A stretch of 64,000 nucleotides of DNA. Origin: Mycobacterium sp. OAS707. Its GTDB lineage: Bacteria; Actinomycetota; Actinomycetes; Mycobacteriales; Mycobacteriaceae. The stretch covers positions 372,001 to 436,000 of the forward strand of contig NZ_JADBDS010000003.1 in assembly GCF_014873705.1 (NCBI RefSeq), written 5' to 3'. The notes beneath the pieces were generated by a model. That model was not told where the DNA came from. It worked only from the letters and a program-made list of their open reading frames with translations, and ran no database searches. Each line of letters begins with the position of its first letter. The first letter of the stretch is position 1. Both the position numbers and the translations under genes were made by a program. Positions 52,270 to 61,836 of the stretch are shown here, piece after piece.

Positions 52270-53241
52270 GTGAAGAGAACCCTGGCAGCGGCGCTGGGTG
52301 CGCTGATCGCAGCAACGGTGGTGGGCTGCGGAAGCGGTCCGGCGCCCGGCGGCTCCGCGGACGGCAAGATCACCATGGGCTTCTCCCAGGTGGGTGCCGA
52401 GAGCGGCTGGCGAACGGCCAACACGAAGAACATCCAAGAGGCCGCCACGGCCGCCGGCATCGACCTGAAGTTCTCCGACGCCAACGGAAAACAGGAGAAC
52501 CAGATCTCGGCGATCCGGTCGTTCATTCAGCAACACGTCGACGTGATCGCGTTCAGCCCCGTCGTGCGGACCGGTTGGGATGCGGTGCTGCTCGAAGCAA
52601 AGAACGCCGGCATCCCGGTGATCCTGACCGACCGCGCGGTCGACACCCAGGAGACCGACGTCTACAAGACGTTCGTCGGCGCCGACTTCGTTGCCGAAGG
52701 CCGCAGCGCCGGTGACTGGGTCGTGAAGCAATTTGCAGCGGCGCCAGCACAAGTGAACATTGTCCAACTCGAAGGCACCACCGGAGCGGACCCTGCCATC
52801 GACCGAAGCAAGGGGTTCGCCGACGCCATCGCGGCCAACCCGAAACTGAAGGTCATCGCCTCGCAGACAGGAGATTTCACGCGCTCGGGCGGCAAGCAGG
52901 TGATGGAAGCCTTCCTGAAAGCCAATCCGAAGATCGACGTGGTGTTCGCCCAGAACGACGACATGGGTCTGGGAGCCATCGAGGCCATCGAGGCAGCCGG
53001 TCTCAAGCCGGGACAAGACGTCAAGATCGTCGCGGTCGACGCCACCCACGACGGCATGCAGGCGTTGGCCGACGGCAAGTTCAACTTCCTCGTCGAATGC
53101 AATCCCTTGCTTGGCCCGCAACTGATGGATCTGGCCAAGAAGGTTGTCGCCGGTGAAGCGGTGCCATCGCGTGTTGTCGTGCCCGACAAGACGTTCGATC
53201 AGCAGCAAGCAATCGCAGCGCTGCCCGATCGCAAGTACTGA
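52270..53241 (+). CDS. YtfQ-like sugar-binding lipoprotein
   Basis: The 323-residue binding lipoprotein (lipobox VVGC, Cys20) has the YtfQ-type signature GFSQVGAESGWRTANTKNI, then VIAFSPVVRTGWDAVL and VVFAQNDDMGLGAIEAIE. E. coli YtfQ binds furanose forms of galactose and arabinose. The GTG start follows AGGAGTCGC. It is first in the long ara operon, which runs to araA. Confidence 0.92.
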   Translation: MKRTLAAALGALIAATVVGCGSGPAPGGSADGKITMGFSQVGAESGWRTANTKNIQEAATAAGIDLKFSDANGKQENQISAIRSFIQQHVDVIAFSPVVRTGWDAVLLEAKNAGIPVILTDRAVDTQETDVYKTFVGADFVAEGRSAGDWVVKQFAAAPAQVNIVQLEGTTGADPAIDRSKGFADAIAANPKLKVIASQTGDFTRSGGKQVMEAFLKANPKIDVVFAQNDDMGLGAIEAIEAAGLKPGQDVKIVAVDATHDGMQALADGKFNFLVECNPLLGPQLMDLAKKVVAGEAVPSRVVVPDKTFDQQQAIAALPDRKY

Positions 53242-53259
53242 CAACACCTTTTGAAGACT

Positions 53260-53309
53260 CTTGGCGCCGCCCCGGTCGGCCCAACCCCTCATCCTGGGGC
53301 GGCGCCAAG
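53260..53309 (+). promoter_or_regulatory. Intercistronic stem-loop between binding-protein and ATPase genes
   Basis: CTTGGCGCCGCCCC (53260-53273) pairs perfectly with GGGGCGGCGCCAAG (53296-53309), a 14-base GC-rich stem with a 22-base loop. It follows the binding-protein stop and has no T-run. It likely stabilises the upstream message or partly stops transcription, raising binding protein over transporter subunits. Confidence 0.75.
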
Positions 53310-53334
53310 TTCCACACCGGAAAGCGATGGCCCC

Positions 53335-54870
53335 ATGGCACCGACATCCACCGCAGAGTCGCCGACTCCCGTGGTCGAGATGCGTGACATCAGCATCACC
53401 TTTCCCGGGGTGAAGGCGCTCGACGGCGTCGACTTCCGGTTGTTACCCGGTGAGGTCCACGCCCTGATGGGCGAAAACGGCGCGGGCAAATCGACTCTGA
53501 TCAAAGCTCTTACCGGTGTGTACGACATCGACGCCGGAAGCATCACGGTGGCCGGTGTGCCATGCCGTTTCACCGGTCCACGCCAGGCACAGGACGCCGG
53601 AATCAGCACCGTCTACCAGGAAGTCAACCTCTGCACCAATCTGACTGTCGCAGAGAACATTCTGCTCGGCCGCGAACCGCGAAAGTTCGGACGCATCGAT
53701 CACCGTGCACTGAACCGCCGCGCTCGCGACCTGCTCTCGCACCTGGAACTCGACATCGACCCTCGTTCGACACTCGGTGCCCATCCGATCGCCATTCAGC
53801 AGCTCGTCGCGATCGCCCGCGCCACGGCGGTTTCGGCGCGGGTCCTCATTCTCGATGAGCCGACGTCCAGCCTGGATGCCGAGGAAGTCGCCGAGCTGTT
53901 CCGGGTGATCCGGCAACTGCGCGACAACGGCACGGCCGTGCTCTTCGTTTCGCACTTTCTCGACCAGGTGTATGAGATTTCGGACCGAATGACGGTGCTG
54001 CGCAACGGACGGCGGGTCGGCGAATACCTCACCGCCGACCTCGGTCGCCACCAGCTGGTCACCGCGATGCTGGGCCGTGAGCTCGAGGTACTCGACGAAA
54101 TCGCGGAGACGGCACAGGAAACACACCGCAACGACATGGTGCCGCCGATTGTCAGTACCTCAGACATCGGCAGGCCGCCACGGGTGCACCCTGTCACCCT
54201 CGACATCTTCCCCGGCGAGGTGGTTGGCCTGGCGGGGCTACTCGGTTCTGGCCGAACGGAATTCGCCCGCCTGCTGTTCGGCGCGGACAGGCCGACGAGC
54301 GGGCACCTCAGCGTCGACGGCAAGCAGGCCCGGTTGCGCTCGCCGCGGGCCGCGATCGCTCGCAGGTTCGCGTTCACCTCCGAGGACCGCAAGACGCACG
54401 GCATCGTCGCCGAGCTCAGCGTGCGCGACAACCTGGTGCTGGCGCTGCAGGCCAGGCGCGGCTTCGCCCGGCCGCTGTCGGCGAAGGCGAAAAACAGGCT
54501 GGTCAGTCGCTACATGGAGACACTCGACATCCGGCCCCGAGATCCGAATACGCTCATCAAGAACCTCAGCGGCGGCAACCAGCAGAAGGTGCTGCTGGCC
54601 CGCTGGCTGATCACCCAACCCGCGCTGCTCATCCTCGACGAGCCGACGCGCGGCATCGACGTCGGCGCCAAAGCCGAGATCCAGAAGCTGGTCACCGAAC
54701 TGGCTGCCGACGGCATGGCGGTGCTGTTCATCTCGACCGAACTCGATGAGGTCGTTCGCATCAGCGACCGAATCGCGTTGATGCGTGACGGCCACAACAT
54801 CGCCCAACTGGACGGCGGCTGCCCGGTTTCGGAGCTCACCCGGCTCATCGCGAGCGGCAGCCAACAATGA
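53335..54870 (+). CDS. YtfR-like sugar ABC transporter ATP-binding protein
   Basis: The 511-residue tandem ABC ATPase has Walker A GENGAGKST, the first Walker B LILDEPTSSLDAEE, a degenerate second Walker A (GLLGSGRTE), LSGGNQQKV and LILDEPTRGIDVGAKAE. The ATG at 53335 follows GGAAAGC. A TTG at 53251 would place the stem-loop inside the coding region, so it is rejected. It overlaps the next permease gene by four bases. Confidence 0.93.
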   Translation: MAPTSTAESPTPVVEMRDISITFPGVKALDGVDFRLLPGEVHALMGENGAGKSTLIKALTGVYDIDAGSITVAGVPCRFTGPRQAQDAGISTVYQEVNLCTNLTVAENILLGREPRKFGRIDHRALNRRARDLLSHLELDIDPRSTLGAHPIAIQQLVAIARATAVSARVLILDEPTSSLDAEEVAELFRVIRQLRDNGTAVLFVSHFLDQVYEISDRMTVLRNGRRVGEYLTADLGRHQLVTAMLGRELEVLDEIAETAQETHRNDMVPPIVSTSDIGRPPRVHPVTLDIFPGEVVGLAGLLGSGRTEFARLLFGADRPTSGHLSVDGKQARLRSPRAAIARRFAFTSEDRKTHGIVAELSVRDNLVLALQARRGFARPLSAKAKNRLVSRYMETLDIRPRDPNTLIKNLSGGNQQKVLLARWLITQPALLILDEPTRGIDVGAKAEIQKLVTELAADGMAVLFISTELDEVVRISDRIALMRDGHNIAQLDGGCPVSELTRLIASGSQQ

Positions 54871-55940
54871 CTCGCCGCGCGATCGCCTCACCACTGCTTT
54901 GGCCGGCGTTGGCGTTGATCGCCCTGCTGGGTCTCAATGTCGTACTCACGCCGTCCTTTTTGGCGATCCGCGTCGAGGACGGCCACCTGTACGGGAGTTT
55001 GATCGACATTCTCCGCAACGGTGCTCCGACCATGCTCGTCGCACTTGGGATGACGCTCGTCATTGCGTCGCGCGGCATCGACCTGTCCGTCGGCGCGGTG
55101 GTCGCGATTTCCGGCGCGCTGGCGTGCGCACATATTGCGGCGCAGCCGGACGGCAACAGCCTGACCGGAGTTGCGACGGCGATGCTGATCGCGCTCGGTG
55201 CGGCGGTGGTGCTCGGCTTGTGGAACGGGATCCTGGTGTCCAGCTTCGGAATTCAGCCGATCATCGCCACGCTGGTGTTGATGACGGCTGGTCGTGGCAT
55301 CGCGCTGCTGATCACCAACGGACAGATTGTCACGGTCAGCAGTGAGCGGTTCAAGGTCCTCGGCGCCGGCTATGCGCTCGGGCTGCCGGTGGCGATCCTG
55401 GTGAGCCTGGCCGTGTTCGCCGTCGTCGCAATCATCACCCGTCGCAGCGCGCTGGGCATGCTGCTGGAAGCCATCGGCGTCAATCCTGAGGCCAGCCGAC
55501 TGGCTGGTGTGCGGTACCGGACGATCGTGTTCGCCGTCTACGTGTTCAGCGCGTTGTGCGCCGGTATCGCAGGCTTGATGATCGCCTCCAACATTTCGGC
55601 CGCCGACGCCAACAACGCGGGATTGTGGATCGAGATGGATGCCATCCTGGCAGTGGTGATCGGCGGTACATCGCTGCTGGGTGGTCGCTTCAGCCTGACC
55701 GGAACCATTCTGGGCGCCTTGATCATTCAGACGCTGACCACCACGGTGTACACCGCGGGTATCACGCCGGAGACGACGCTGGTGTTCAAGGCGGTGGTGG
55801 TCATCGCGGTGTGCCTGATGCAAGCACCCAAATTCCGGAGGCTACTTCGGCGGCGGCGCGCTACAGCGGGGCAGCCCACGATCCCCAATGACGACGTCGC
55901 CGAATCTGCGCCGAGAACGGACACGGTGGCGGCGTCATGA
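54867..55940 (+). CDS. YtfT-like sugar ABC transporter permease
   Basis: The 357-residue polytopic protein has the conserved permease segment GMTLVIASRGIDLSVGAVVAISG and IGVNPEASRLAGVR. The C-terminal cytoplasmic tail is Arg-rich and acidic. It pairs with the YjfF-like permease as a heterodimer. The overlap with the ATPase gene (ATGA) and with the next gene indicates coupled translation. Confidence 0.92.
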   Translation: MTRRAIASPLLWPALALIALLGLNVVLTPSFLAIRVEDGHLYGSLIDILRNGAPTMLVALGMTLVIASRGIDLSVGAVVAISGALACAHIAAQPDGNSLTGVATAMLIALGAAVVLGLWNGILVSSFGIQPIIATLVLMTAGRGIALLITNGQIVTVSSERFKVLGAGYALGLPVAILVSLAVFAVVAIITRRSALGMLLEAIGVNPEASRLAGVRYRTIVFAVYVFSALCAGIAGLMIASNISAADANNAGLWIEMDAILAVVIGGTSLLGGRFSLTGTILGALIIQTLTTTVYTAGITPETTLVFKAVVVIAVCLMQAPKFRRLLRRRRATAGQPTIPNDDVAESAPRTDTVAAS

Positions 55941-56938
55941 GCACCCAGACCTTGCATCGCCGTGATGGCTTCCTGCCCGCGGTGACCGACCGAATCCGCG
56001 GCCGGTACCTGTCCCCTGTCGCCTCGTTCGTCCTTTTCGTCGCGTTGTTCGCCACCATCGTCGTGCGGTACGGGTTCAGCAGCCCCTCGCAGGTGTTCTT
56101 GAACCTGCTTGTCGACAACGCTCACCTGATCGTGCTGGCCGTCGGAATGACCTTCGTCATTCTCACCGGCGGCATCGATTTGAGCGTCGGCTCGGTGGTC
56201 GCATTGTCCACGGTGATACTCGCCAAGACGCTGGAATCGGGTTGGCCCGCACCGGTTGCCATCGTGTTCGTACTCCTGGCCGGCACGGTGCTGGGTCTGT
56301 TGATGGGCACGGTCATCGAGTACTTCGACGTGCAACCGTTCATCGTCACGCTGGCAGGCATGTTCCTGGCCCGCGGGCTGTGCTACGTCATCAGTGTCGG
56401 CACGCTGCCGATCAAGGATCCGCTGTTGCGCAAGCTCGGGTTGAACTATCTGTATCTCTACGAGGACAAGTTCATCCGCTGGACCGTCGTCATCGCGTTG
56501 ATCGTCGTGGTGGCGGCGATATATGTATTGCACGAAACGCGGTTCGGACGCACGGTTTACGCCATCGGCGGCAGTAGGCAGTCGGCCCAGCTGATGGGAT
56601 TGGCCGCCGCCCGTACCCAGGTCTGTGTGTATGTGATCAGCGGCTTCTGTGCCGCGTTGGCAGGCGTGCTGCTGGGCGTGCAGAAGTTGTCCGGGTACAG
56701 CCTCAACGGCATCGGATTGGAACTCGACGCGATCGCCGCCGCGGTGATCGGCGGTGTATTGCTCTCCGGTGGGGTCGGTTTCGTGCTCGGCGCCGTGATC
56801 GGGGTGCTCGTGCTCGGCACGATCCAGGTCTTTGTCACCACGGAGAACCTCGACTCCTACTGGACGCGCATCATGACGGGGGTTCTGCTGCTGGTGTTCG
56901 TGTTGGTGCAACGCGTACTGGTCAGGGACACCCGATGA
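55937..56938 (+). CDS. YjfF-like sugar ABC transporter permease
   Basis: The 333-residue permease (GMTFVILTGGIDLSVGSVVALS, VIEYFDVQPFIVTLAGMFLARGL, IGGSRQSAQLMGLA) is the second permease of a YtfQRT-YjfF type importer. It overlaps both neighbours by four bases. The predicted system takes up furanose-form pentoses or galactose. Confidence 0.92.
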   Translation: MSTQTLHRRDGFLPAVTDRIRGRYLSPVASFVLFVALFATIVVRYGFSSPSQVFLNLLVDNAHLIVLAVGMTFVILTGGIDLSVGSVVALSTVILAKTLESGWPAPVAIVFVLLAGTVLGLLMGTVIEYFDVQPFIVTLAGMFLARGLCYVISVGTLPIKDPLLRKLGLNYLYLYEDKFIRWTVVIALIVVVAAIYVLHETRFGRTVYAIGGSRQSAQLMGLAAARTQVCVYVISGFCAALAGVLLGVQKLSGYSLNGIGLELDAIAAAVIGGVLLSGGVGFVLGAVIGVLVLGTIQVFVTTENLDSYWTRIMTGVLLLVFVLVQRVLVRDTR

Positions 56939-57951
56939 CCGTCGAACCCACTCCGCGCAGACCCGTGATGGCCGACGTCGCGAAACTCGCGGGCGTGTCC
57001 CACCAGACGGTTTCGCGGGTCATCAACGGCTCGGCGAACATCCGGCCCAGCACGCGCGAACGGGTGGAGCGCGCGATCGCCCACCTGGACTATCGACCCA
57101 ACACGGCCGCCCGCGCACTGGTCACCAGACGCTCCAAGATCATCGGGATCATCGGCAGCAACACCGCCCTCCACGGGCCTGCCAGCATCCAATTCTCCAT
57201 TCAGGACGCGGCCCGTGCGGCTGGCTACTTCACCAGTCTGGTGACCGTCGCCGCGGTGACTCATGACGAATTGCGCGGCGCGCTGGACTATCTCAGCCGC
57301 CAGTCGGTCGAGGCGATCATCATGATCGTCACCCAACAGGACGCACTCGCCGTCGTGCGCTCAGAGGCCACGTCGATCCCGTTGATCGTCGTCGAAGGCG
57401 AGCTGTCAGGGCGAGGGCTGAGCGTCGGTGTCGACCAGACCGAAGGAGCACGGCTGGCGACCCAACACCTCGTGGATCTCGGTCACCGCGACATCATCCA
57501 CGTCAGCGGCCCGCTGACGTGGACCGAGGCCCGGGCCCGCCGTGCCGGGTACGTCGAGGTCATGCATGCAGCCCGACTACCGGTACGAGCTGACCTCGAA
57601 GGCGACTGGACTCCCGCCCGCGGCTACGCCATAGGCCGGGAACTGGTCAACCGCAACGACTTCTCGGCTGTCTTCGTCGCCAACGACCAGATGGCGATCG
57701 GCATCCTGCACGCATTCGCGGAAGCCGGCATCTCGGTGCCCGGCGACGTCAGCATGGTCGGGTTCGACGACGTGCCCGAGGCCGCCTACCTCAATCCCGC
57801 GTTGACCACAGTCCGACAGGACTTCCACGCCGTAGGCCAACGCGCAATCGAACTTCTGACCGCCGTCATCGACGGGGTCTCGCACGCCACACCACTGCTC
57901 GCTCCCGAACTCATCGTTCGGGACAGCACTCGGGCATACCCGACCAAGTGA
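56935..57951 (+). CDS. LacI-family transcriptional regulator 2
   Basis: The 338-residue regulator has an N-terminal helix-turn-helix MADVAKLAGVSHQTVSRVIN, hinge YRPNTAARALVTRRS and sugar-binding domain (GVDQTEGARLATQHLVDLGHRDIIHVSG, VFVANDQMAIGILHAFAEAG, GFDDVPEAAYLNPALTTVRQD). Its recognition helix (SHQTVSRV) is the same as in regulator 1. It is embedded in the ara operon, so it would be induced by its own targets. Confidence 0.92.
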   Translation: MTVEPTPRRPVMADVAKLAGVSHQTVSRVINGSANIRPSTRERVERAIAHLDYRPNTAARALVTRRSKIIGIIGSNTALHGPASIQFSIQDAARAAGYFTSLVTVAAVTHDELRGALDYLSRQSVEAIIMIVTQQDALAVVRSEATSIPLIVVEGELSGRGLSVGVDQTEGARLATQHLVDLGHRDIIHVSGPLTWTEARARRAGYVEVMHAARLPVRADLEGDWTPARGYAIGRELVNRNDFSAVFVANDQMAIGILHAFAEAGISVPGDVSMVGFDDVPEAAYLNPALTTVRQDFHAVGQRAIELLTAVIDGVSHATPLLAPELIVRDSTRAYPTK

Positions 57952-57959
57952 GGAACGAC

Positions 57960-59627
57960 ATGCAACGCCAGAAGTACACGATCGGAGTCGATTTCGGCAC
58001 GCTGTCGGGCCGCGCCGTCGTGGTCCGCGTCGACGATGGCGAGGAAGTGGCCAGCGCGGTGCACGACTACGAACACGGTGTGCTCACCCGCTCGCTACCG
58101 GCCGGGGACGTGCGCCTGCCCGCCGAATGGGCTCTGCAGGTCCCCGAGGACTATCGGCGGGTGCTCAAAAGGGCTGTCCCGGAAGCGATCCGCCGGTCCG
58201 GTATCAATCCGGATGACGTGATTGGAATCGGCACGGATTTCACGGCCTGCACCATGATCCCGGTCCAGGCCGACGGTAGGCCGCTGTGCGAGACGGCAGC
58301 GTTCGCGGAGCGCCCGCACGCCTATGCCAAACTGTGGAAACATCACTCTGCGCAACCGCAGGCAGACCGGATCAACGCATTGGCCGCTGACCGAAAAGAG
58401 CCATGGCTCAAGCGCTACGGCGGCTTGATCTCGAGCGAATGGGAGTTCGCCAAGGCCCTGCAAATCCTTGAGGAGGACCCGGAGGTCTACCACGCAATCG
58501 ACCGGTGGGTCGAGGCCGCCGATTGGATCGTGTGGCAGCTGTGCGGAACTTATGTGCGCAACGCGTGCAGTGCCGGCTACAAGGGCATCCTCCAGGACGG
58601 TCACTACCCCACCCCGGACTTCCTTGCGGCGCTTGCTCCCGACTTCGCCGATTTCGTCGACACCAAACTGCGCCATCCGATCGGCGCGCTCGGAGACGCG
58701 GCAGGAACCTTGACCGAGACCGCCGCGGCTTGGACGGGCTTGCCTGCCGGTGTTCCGGTTGCTGTCGGAAATGTCGACGCACACGTAACGGCCGCAGCGG
58801 CCGACTGCCTTGAACCCGGCCAGATGCTGGCGATCATGGGCACGTCTACCTGCCACGTGATGAATTCCAATGTCCTGCGCGAAGTCCCAGGCATGTGCGG
58901 CGTCGTCGACGGCGGCATCGTCACCGGCTATTGGGGCTATGAAGCAGGCCAGTCAGGAGTCGGTGACATCTTCGGCTGGTTCGTCGACAATTGCGTCCCC
59001 GCCGCAGCACACGAGAAGGCGCTGGCGCGCAACATCACGGTGCACGAGCTGCTCACCGAGGCCGCCGCCGGCCAGGCCGTCGGCGAGCATGGCCTGATCG
59101 CACTCGATTGGCACAGCGGCAATCGGTCGGTGCTCGTCGACCACCAGCTGTCGGGTGCAATCGTCGGGCAGACCCTTGCCACCACGTCCGTCGACATGTA
59201 TCGCGCCTTGTTGGAGGCGACGGCCTACGGCACCCGGATGATCGTCGAGACGTTCATCAACAGCGGTGTGCCCGTGACCGAACTCGTGGTGGCAGGCGGC
59301 CTGCTCAAGAACCGCCTGCTGATGCAGATCTACGCCGACGTCTTGGGATTGCCTCTGTCGACAGTGAATTCGGCCCAAGCTCCGGCGCTGGGCTCGGCCA
59401 TTCACGCCGCCGCGGCGGCGGGCGCGTACCAGGATGTGGCCGCCGCCGCCAAGCAGATGGGCGGACGCGTCCGCAATGCGTACGTCCCGAATCCCGACAA
59501 CGTTGCGCGCTACGACGCGCTGTATGCGGAGTACGTGAAGCTGCACGACTGGTTCGGGCGCGGCAACGCAATGATGCGCACGCTTCGCGAGATATCGGCA
59601 ACCGCACGAGCTGGAGCAACCGAGTGA
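57960..59627 (+). CDS. araB: L-ribulokinase AraB
   Basis: The 555-residue FGGY kinase phosphorylates L-ribulose. It has the N-terminal phosphate-1 motif IGVDFGTLSGRAVVVR, GIGTDFTACTMIPV, GVVDGGIVTGYWGYEAGQSGVGDIFGWF, and ELVVAGGLLKNRLLMQIYADVLG near the C-terminus, all typical of AraB. ATG 57960 has GAGGAACGAC directly upstream; a GTG at 57948 overlaps the regulator stop as an alternative start. Confidence 0.95.
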   Translation: MQRQKYTIGVDFGTLSGRAVVVRVDDGEEVASAVHDYEHGVLTRSLPAGDVRLPAEWALQVPEDYRRVLKRAVPEAIRRSGINPDDVIGIGTDFTACTMIPVQADGRPLCETAAFAERPHAYAKLWKHHSAQPQADRINALAADRKEPWLKRYGGLISSEWEFAKALQILEEDPEVYHAIDRWVEAADWIVWQLCGTYVRNACSAGYKGILQDGHYPTPDFLAALAPDFADFVDTKLRHPIGALGDAAGTLTETAAAWTGLPAGVPVAVGNVDAHVTAAAADCLEPGQMLAIMGTSTCHVMNSNVLREVPGMCGVVDGGIVTGYWGYEAGQSGVGDIFGWFVDNCVPAAAHEKALARNITVHELLTEAAAGQAVGEHGLIALDWHSGNRSVLVDHQLSGAIVGQTLATTSVDMYRALLEATAYGTRMIVETFINSGVPVTELVVAGGLLKNRLLMQIYADVLGLPLSTVNSAQAPALGSAIHAAAAAGAYQDVAAAAKQMGGRVRNAYVPNPDNVARYDALYAEYVKLHDWFGRGNAMMRTLREISATARAGATE

Positions 59628-60328
59628 CCGTCACATCTGAAATCAATTCCGTTGTCGCACAACTGCGGCGAGAGGTCTGCGAGCTACACGCGCAGTTGAC
59701 GAAGTATCAGCTCGTCATCTGGACGGCGGGCAACGTATCAGCCCGCGTGCCGGGCCATGACCTGATGGTGATCAAACCGTCGGGCGTGGACTACGACGCG
59801 CTGACACCCGACGACATCGTGGTATGCGACCTGCACGGAAACCTTGTCGACGGCCGTCTCGCCCCCTCGTCGGACACAGCCGCGCATGCCTATGTCTACC
59901 GCCACATGCCCGAGGTCGGCGGAGTGGTGCACACCCACTCGACATACGCCACCGCGTGGGCGGCCAGGGGCGAACCCATTCCGTGTGTGCTGACGATGAT
60001 CGCCGACGAGTTCGGCGGTGACATCCCCATCGGCCCCTTCGCCCTGATCGGTGACGACTCGATCGGCCGCGGCATCGTCGAGGCGTTGCGCGGCAGCCGA
60101 TCTCCTGCGGTGCTCATGCGCAACCACGGACCGTTCACCGTGGGACCCGACGCCCGCTCGGCGGTCAAGGCCGCTGTGATGGTCGAGGACGTCGCGCGCA
60201 CCGTGCACATCGGTCAACAGCTCGGATCGGTCGACCGCATCGACGATCGCCACGTCACCGCGCTCTTCGACCGCTACCAGAACGTCTACGGCCAGCCGGA
60301 GGTTCCACAGGAAGGCTCAGCAACGTGA
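59624..60328 (+). CDS. araD: L-ribulose-5-phosphate 4-epimerase AraD
   Basis: The 234-residue class II aldolase-fold epimerase has TAGNVSARVPGHDLMVIKPSG, SSDTAAHAYVYRHMPEVGGVVHTHSTYATAWAARG (metal-binding HTHS) and VLMRNHGPFTVG. It converts L-ribulose-5-phosphate to D-xylulose-5-phosphate. The GTG start overlaps the araB stop (GTGA). Confidence 0.93.
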   Translation: MTVTSEINSVVAQLRREVCELHAQLTKYQLVIWTAGNVSARVPGHDLMVIKPSGVDYDALTPDDIVVCDLHGNLVDGRLAPSSDTAAHAYVYRHMPEVGGVVHTHSTYATAWAARGEPIPCVLTMIADEFGGDIPIGPFALIGDDSIGRGIVEALRGSRSPAVLMRNHGPFTVGPDARSAVKAAVMVEDVARTVHIGQQLGSVDRIDDRHVTALFDRYQNVYGQPEVPQEGSAT

Positions 60329-61836
60329 TCGACTCCCGAATGCTCGATGGCGAAGTATGGTTCGTCACCGGCAGCCAATCGATGTATGGCCAGGAGACCC
60401 TCGACCAAGTGGCGAGCCAGTCACGCCAACTGGCCGAAAAGCTCGACGGCTGCACCGAGATTCCCGTCAAGATCGTTTGGCAGCCAACGGTCGTCACCTC
60501 CGACAGCATCGCGTCGGTGATCCGACAAGCCAACGACAGCGCCCAATGCGTCGGGGTGATCGCGTGGATGCACACCTTCTCCCCGGCGAAGATGTGGATC
60601 CGTGGACTGAAGACGCTCCAAAAGCCACTGCTGCACCTGCACACGCAGTTCGGAGTCGAACTGCCTTGGGACAGCATCGACATGGACTTCATGAACCTCA
60701 ACCAGGCCGCCCACGGCGACCGCGAGTTCGGCTACATCCAGTCACGGCTGTCGACCTCACGCAAGACCATCGCAGGCCACGTCAACGACCAGCGCACCCG
60801 CTCTCGGATCGGGGCGTGGACACGGGCTGCGCTGGCCGCCGCCGAACTCGCGACCTTGCGGGTGGCACGATTCGGCGACAACATGCGAAACGTCGCCGTC
60901 ACCGAGGGCGACAAGGTCGAAGCCGAAGCGCACTTCGGGGCGTCGATCAACACCTATCCGGTCAACGAGCTCGTCGACATGGTCGAACGTGTCCCGGCGT
61001 CCGAGGTGGACAAGCTGGTCCGCGAGTACGAGCACGCCTATCGGCTGGCGCCAGAGCTGCGGCCCGGCGGTGATCGCCACACCTCGCTTCGGCATGGTGC
61101 GCAGATCGAAGCCGGCCTGCGAAAGTTTCTGGAGACAGGCGGTTTTCACGCCTTCACCACGAACTTCGAGGACCTGGGTGGGCTGCGCCAGTTGCCTGGC
61201 CTCGCCGTGCAGCGCCTGATGGCCGACGGTTACGGCTTCGGCGCCGAGGGTGACTGGAAAACGGCGGTGATGTTGCGGGCGGTCAAGGTGATGGCTGAGG
61301 GCCTGCCAGGGGGTACGTCATTCATGGAGGACTACACCTACGACCTGACACCCGGCGACGAACGCGTACTGGGTGCCCACATGCTGGAGGTCTGCCCGTC
61401 GATCGCGGGCGACGTGCCGTCGCTGGAGGTGCATCCACTGTCCATCGGCGGCCGCGAGGATCCCGTCCGGCTGCGGTTCACCGCGGCCCCCGCCGACGCG
61501 GTAATCCTCGGAATCAGCGATATCGGATCGCGATTCCGGCTGGTGGCCAACGAGGTTCGGGTCGTCGAGCCGACGGCCCCGTTGCCGAACCTTCCGGTGG
61601 CGTGCGCGGTCTGGGAGCCACGCCCAAGCTGGTCGGTCGCCGCGGAAACCTGGCTGATGGCGGGTGCGCCGCACCACACGGTGCTCACCACCGCCGTCGG
61701 CACGGAGCTGCTCGAGGATTTCGCCGCGATGACCGATACCGAGTTGCTGGTGATCGACGGCGACACCACCGTCCGCGGATTCACCCGGGAGCTCAGATGG
61801 AACGATGTGTACCACCACGCGGCAGCCGGTCTGTGA
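60325..61836 (+). CDS. araA: L-arabinose isomerase AraA
   Basis: The 503-residue isomerase converts L-arabinose to L-ribulose. The metal-site residues are all in place: Glu308 (AEGDWKTA), Glu335 (MEDYTYD), His352 (GAHMLEVCP) and His450/451 (GAPHHTV), matching the E. coli Glu306, Glu333, His350 and His450 set. The N-terminal WFVTGSQSMYG is typical. The GTG overlaps the araD stop; an ATG at 60340 is an alternative start. Confidence 0.96.
   Translation: MIDSRMLDGEVWFVTGSQSMYGQETLDQVASQSRQLAEKLDGCTEIPVKIVWQPTVVTSDSIASVIRQANDSAQCVGVIAWMHTFSPAKMWIRGLKTLQKPLLHLHTQFGVELPWDSIDMDFMNLNQAAHGDREFGYIQSRLSTSRKTIAGHVNDQRTRSRIGAWTRAALAAAELATLRVARFGDNMRNVAVTEGDKVEAEAHFGASINTYPVNELVDMVERVPASEVDKLVREYEHAYRLAPELRPGGDRHTSLRHGAQIEAGLRKFLETGGFHAFTTNFEDLGGLRQLPGLAVQRLMADGYGFGAEGDWKTAVMLRAVKVMAEGLPGGTSFMEDYTYDLTPGDERVLGAHMLEVCPSIAGDVPSLEVHPLSIGGREDPVRLRFTAAPADAVILGISDIGSRFRLVANEVRVVEPTAPLPNLPVACAVWEPRPSWSVAAETWLMAGAPHHTVLTTAVGTELLEDFAAMTDTELLVIDGDTTVRGFTRELRWNDVYHHAAAGL

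Noticed and set aside
52189..53292. Open frame of 367 codons on the minus strand over the YtfQ-like gene
   Set aside because: Antisense to a clear binding lipoprotein, and it would cover operator O4's flank and the stem-loop.
53251..53334. TTG-started extension of the YtfR-like ATPase
   Set aside because: It would translate the stable stem-loop, giving a Pro/Ala/Gly leader; ATG 53335 fits the family start.
55727..56911. Open frame of 394 codons on the minus strand over the YjfF-like permease
   Set aside because: Composition is dominated by His, Gln, Asp and Arg without any fold signature; the sense strand is a clear permease.
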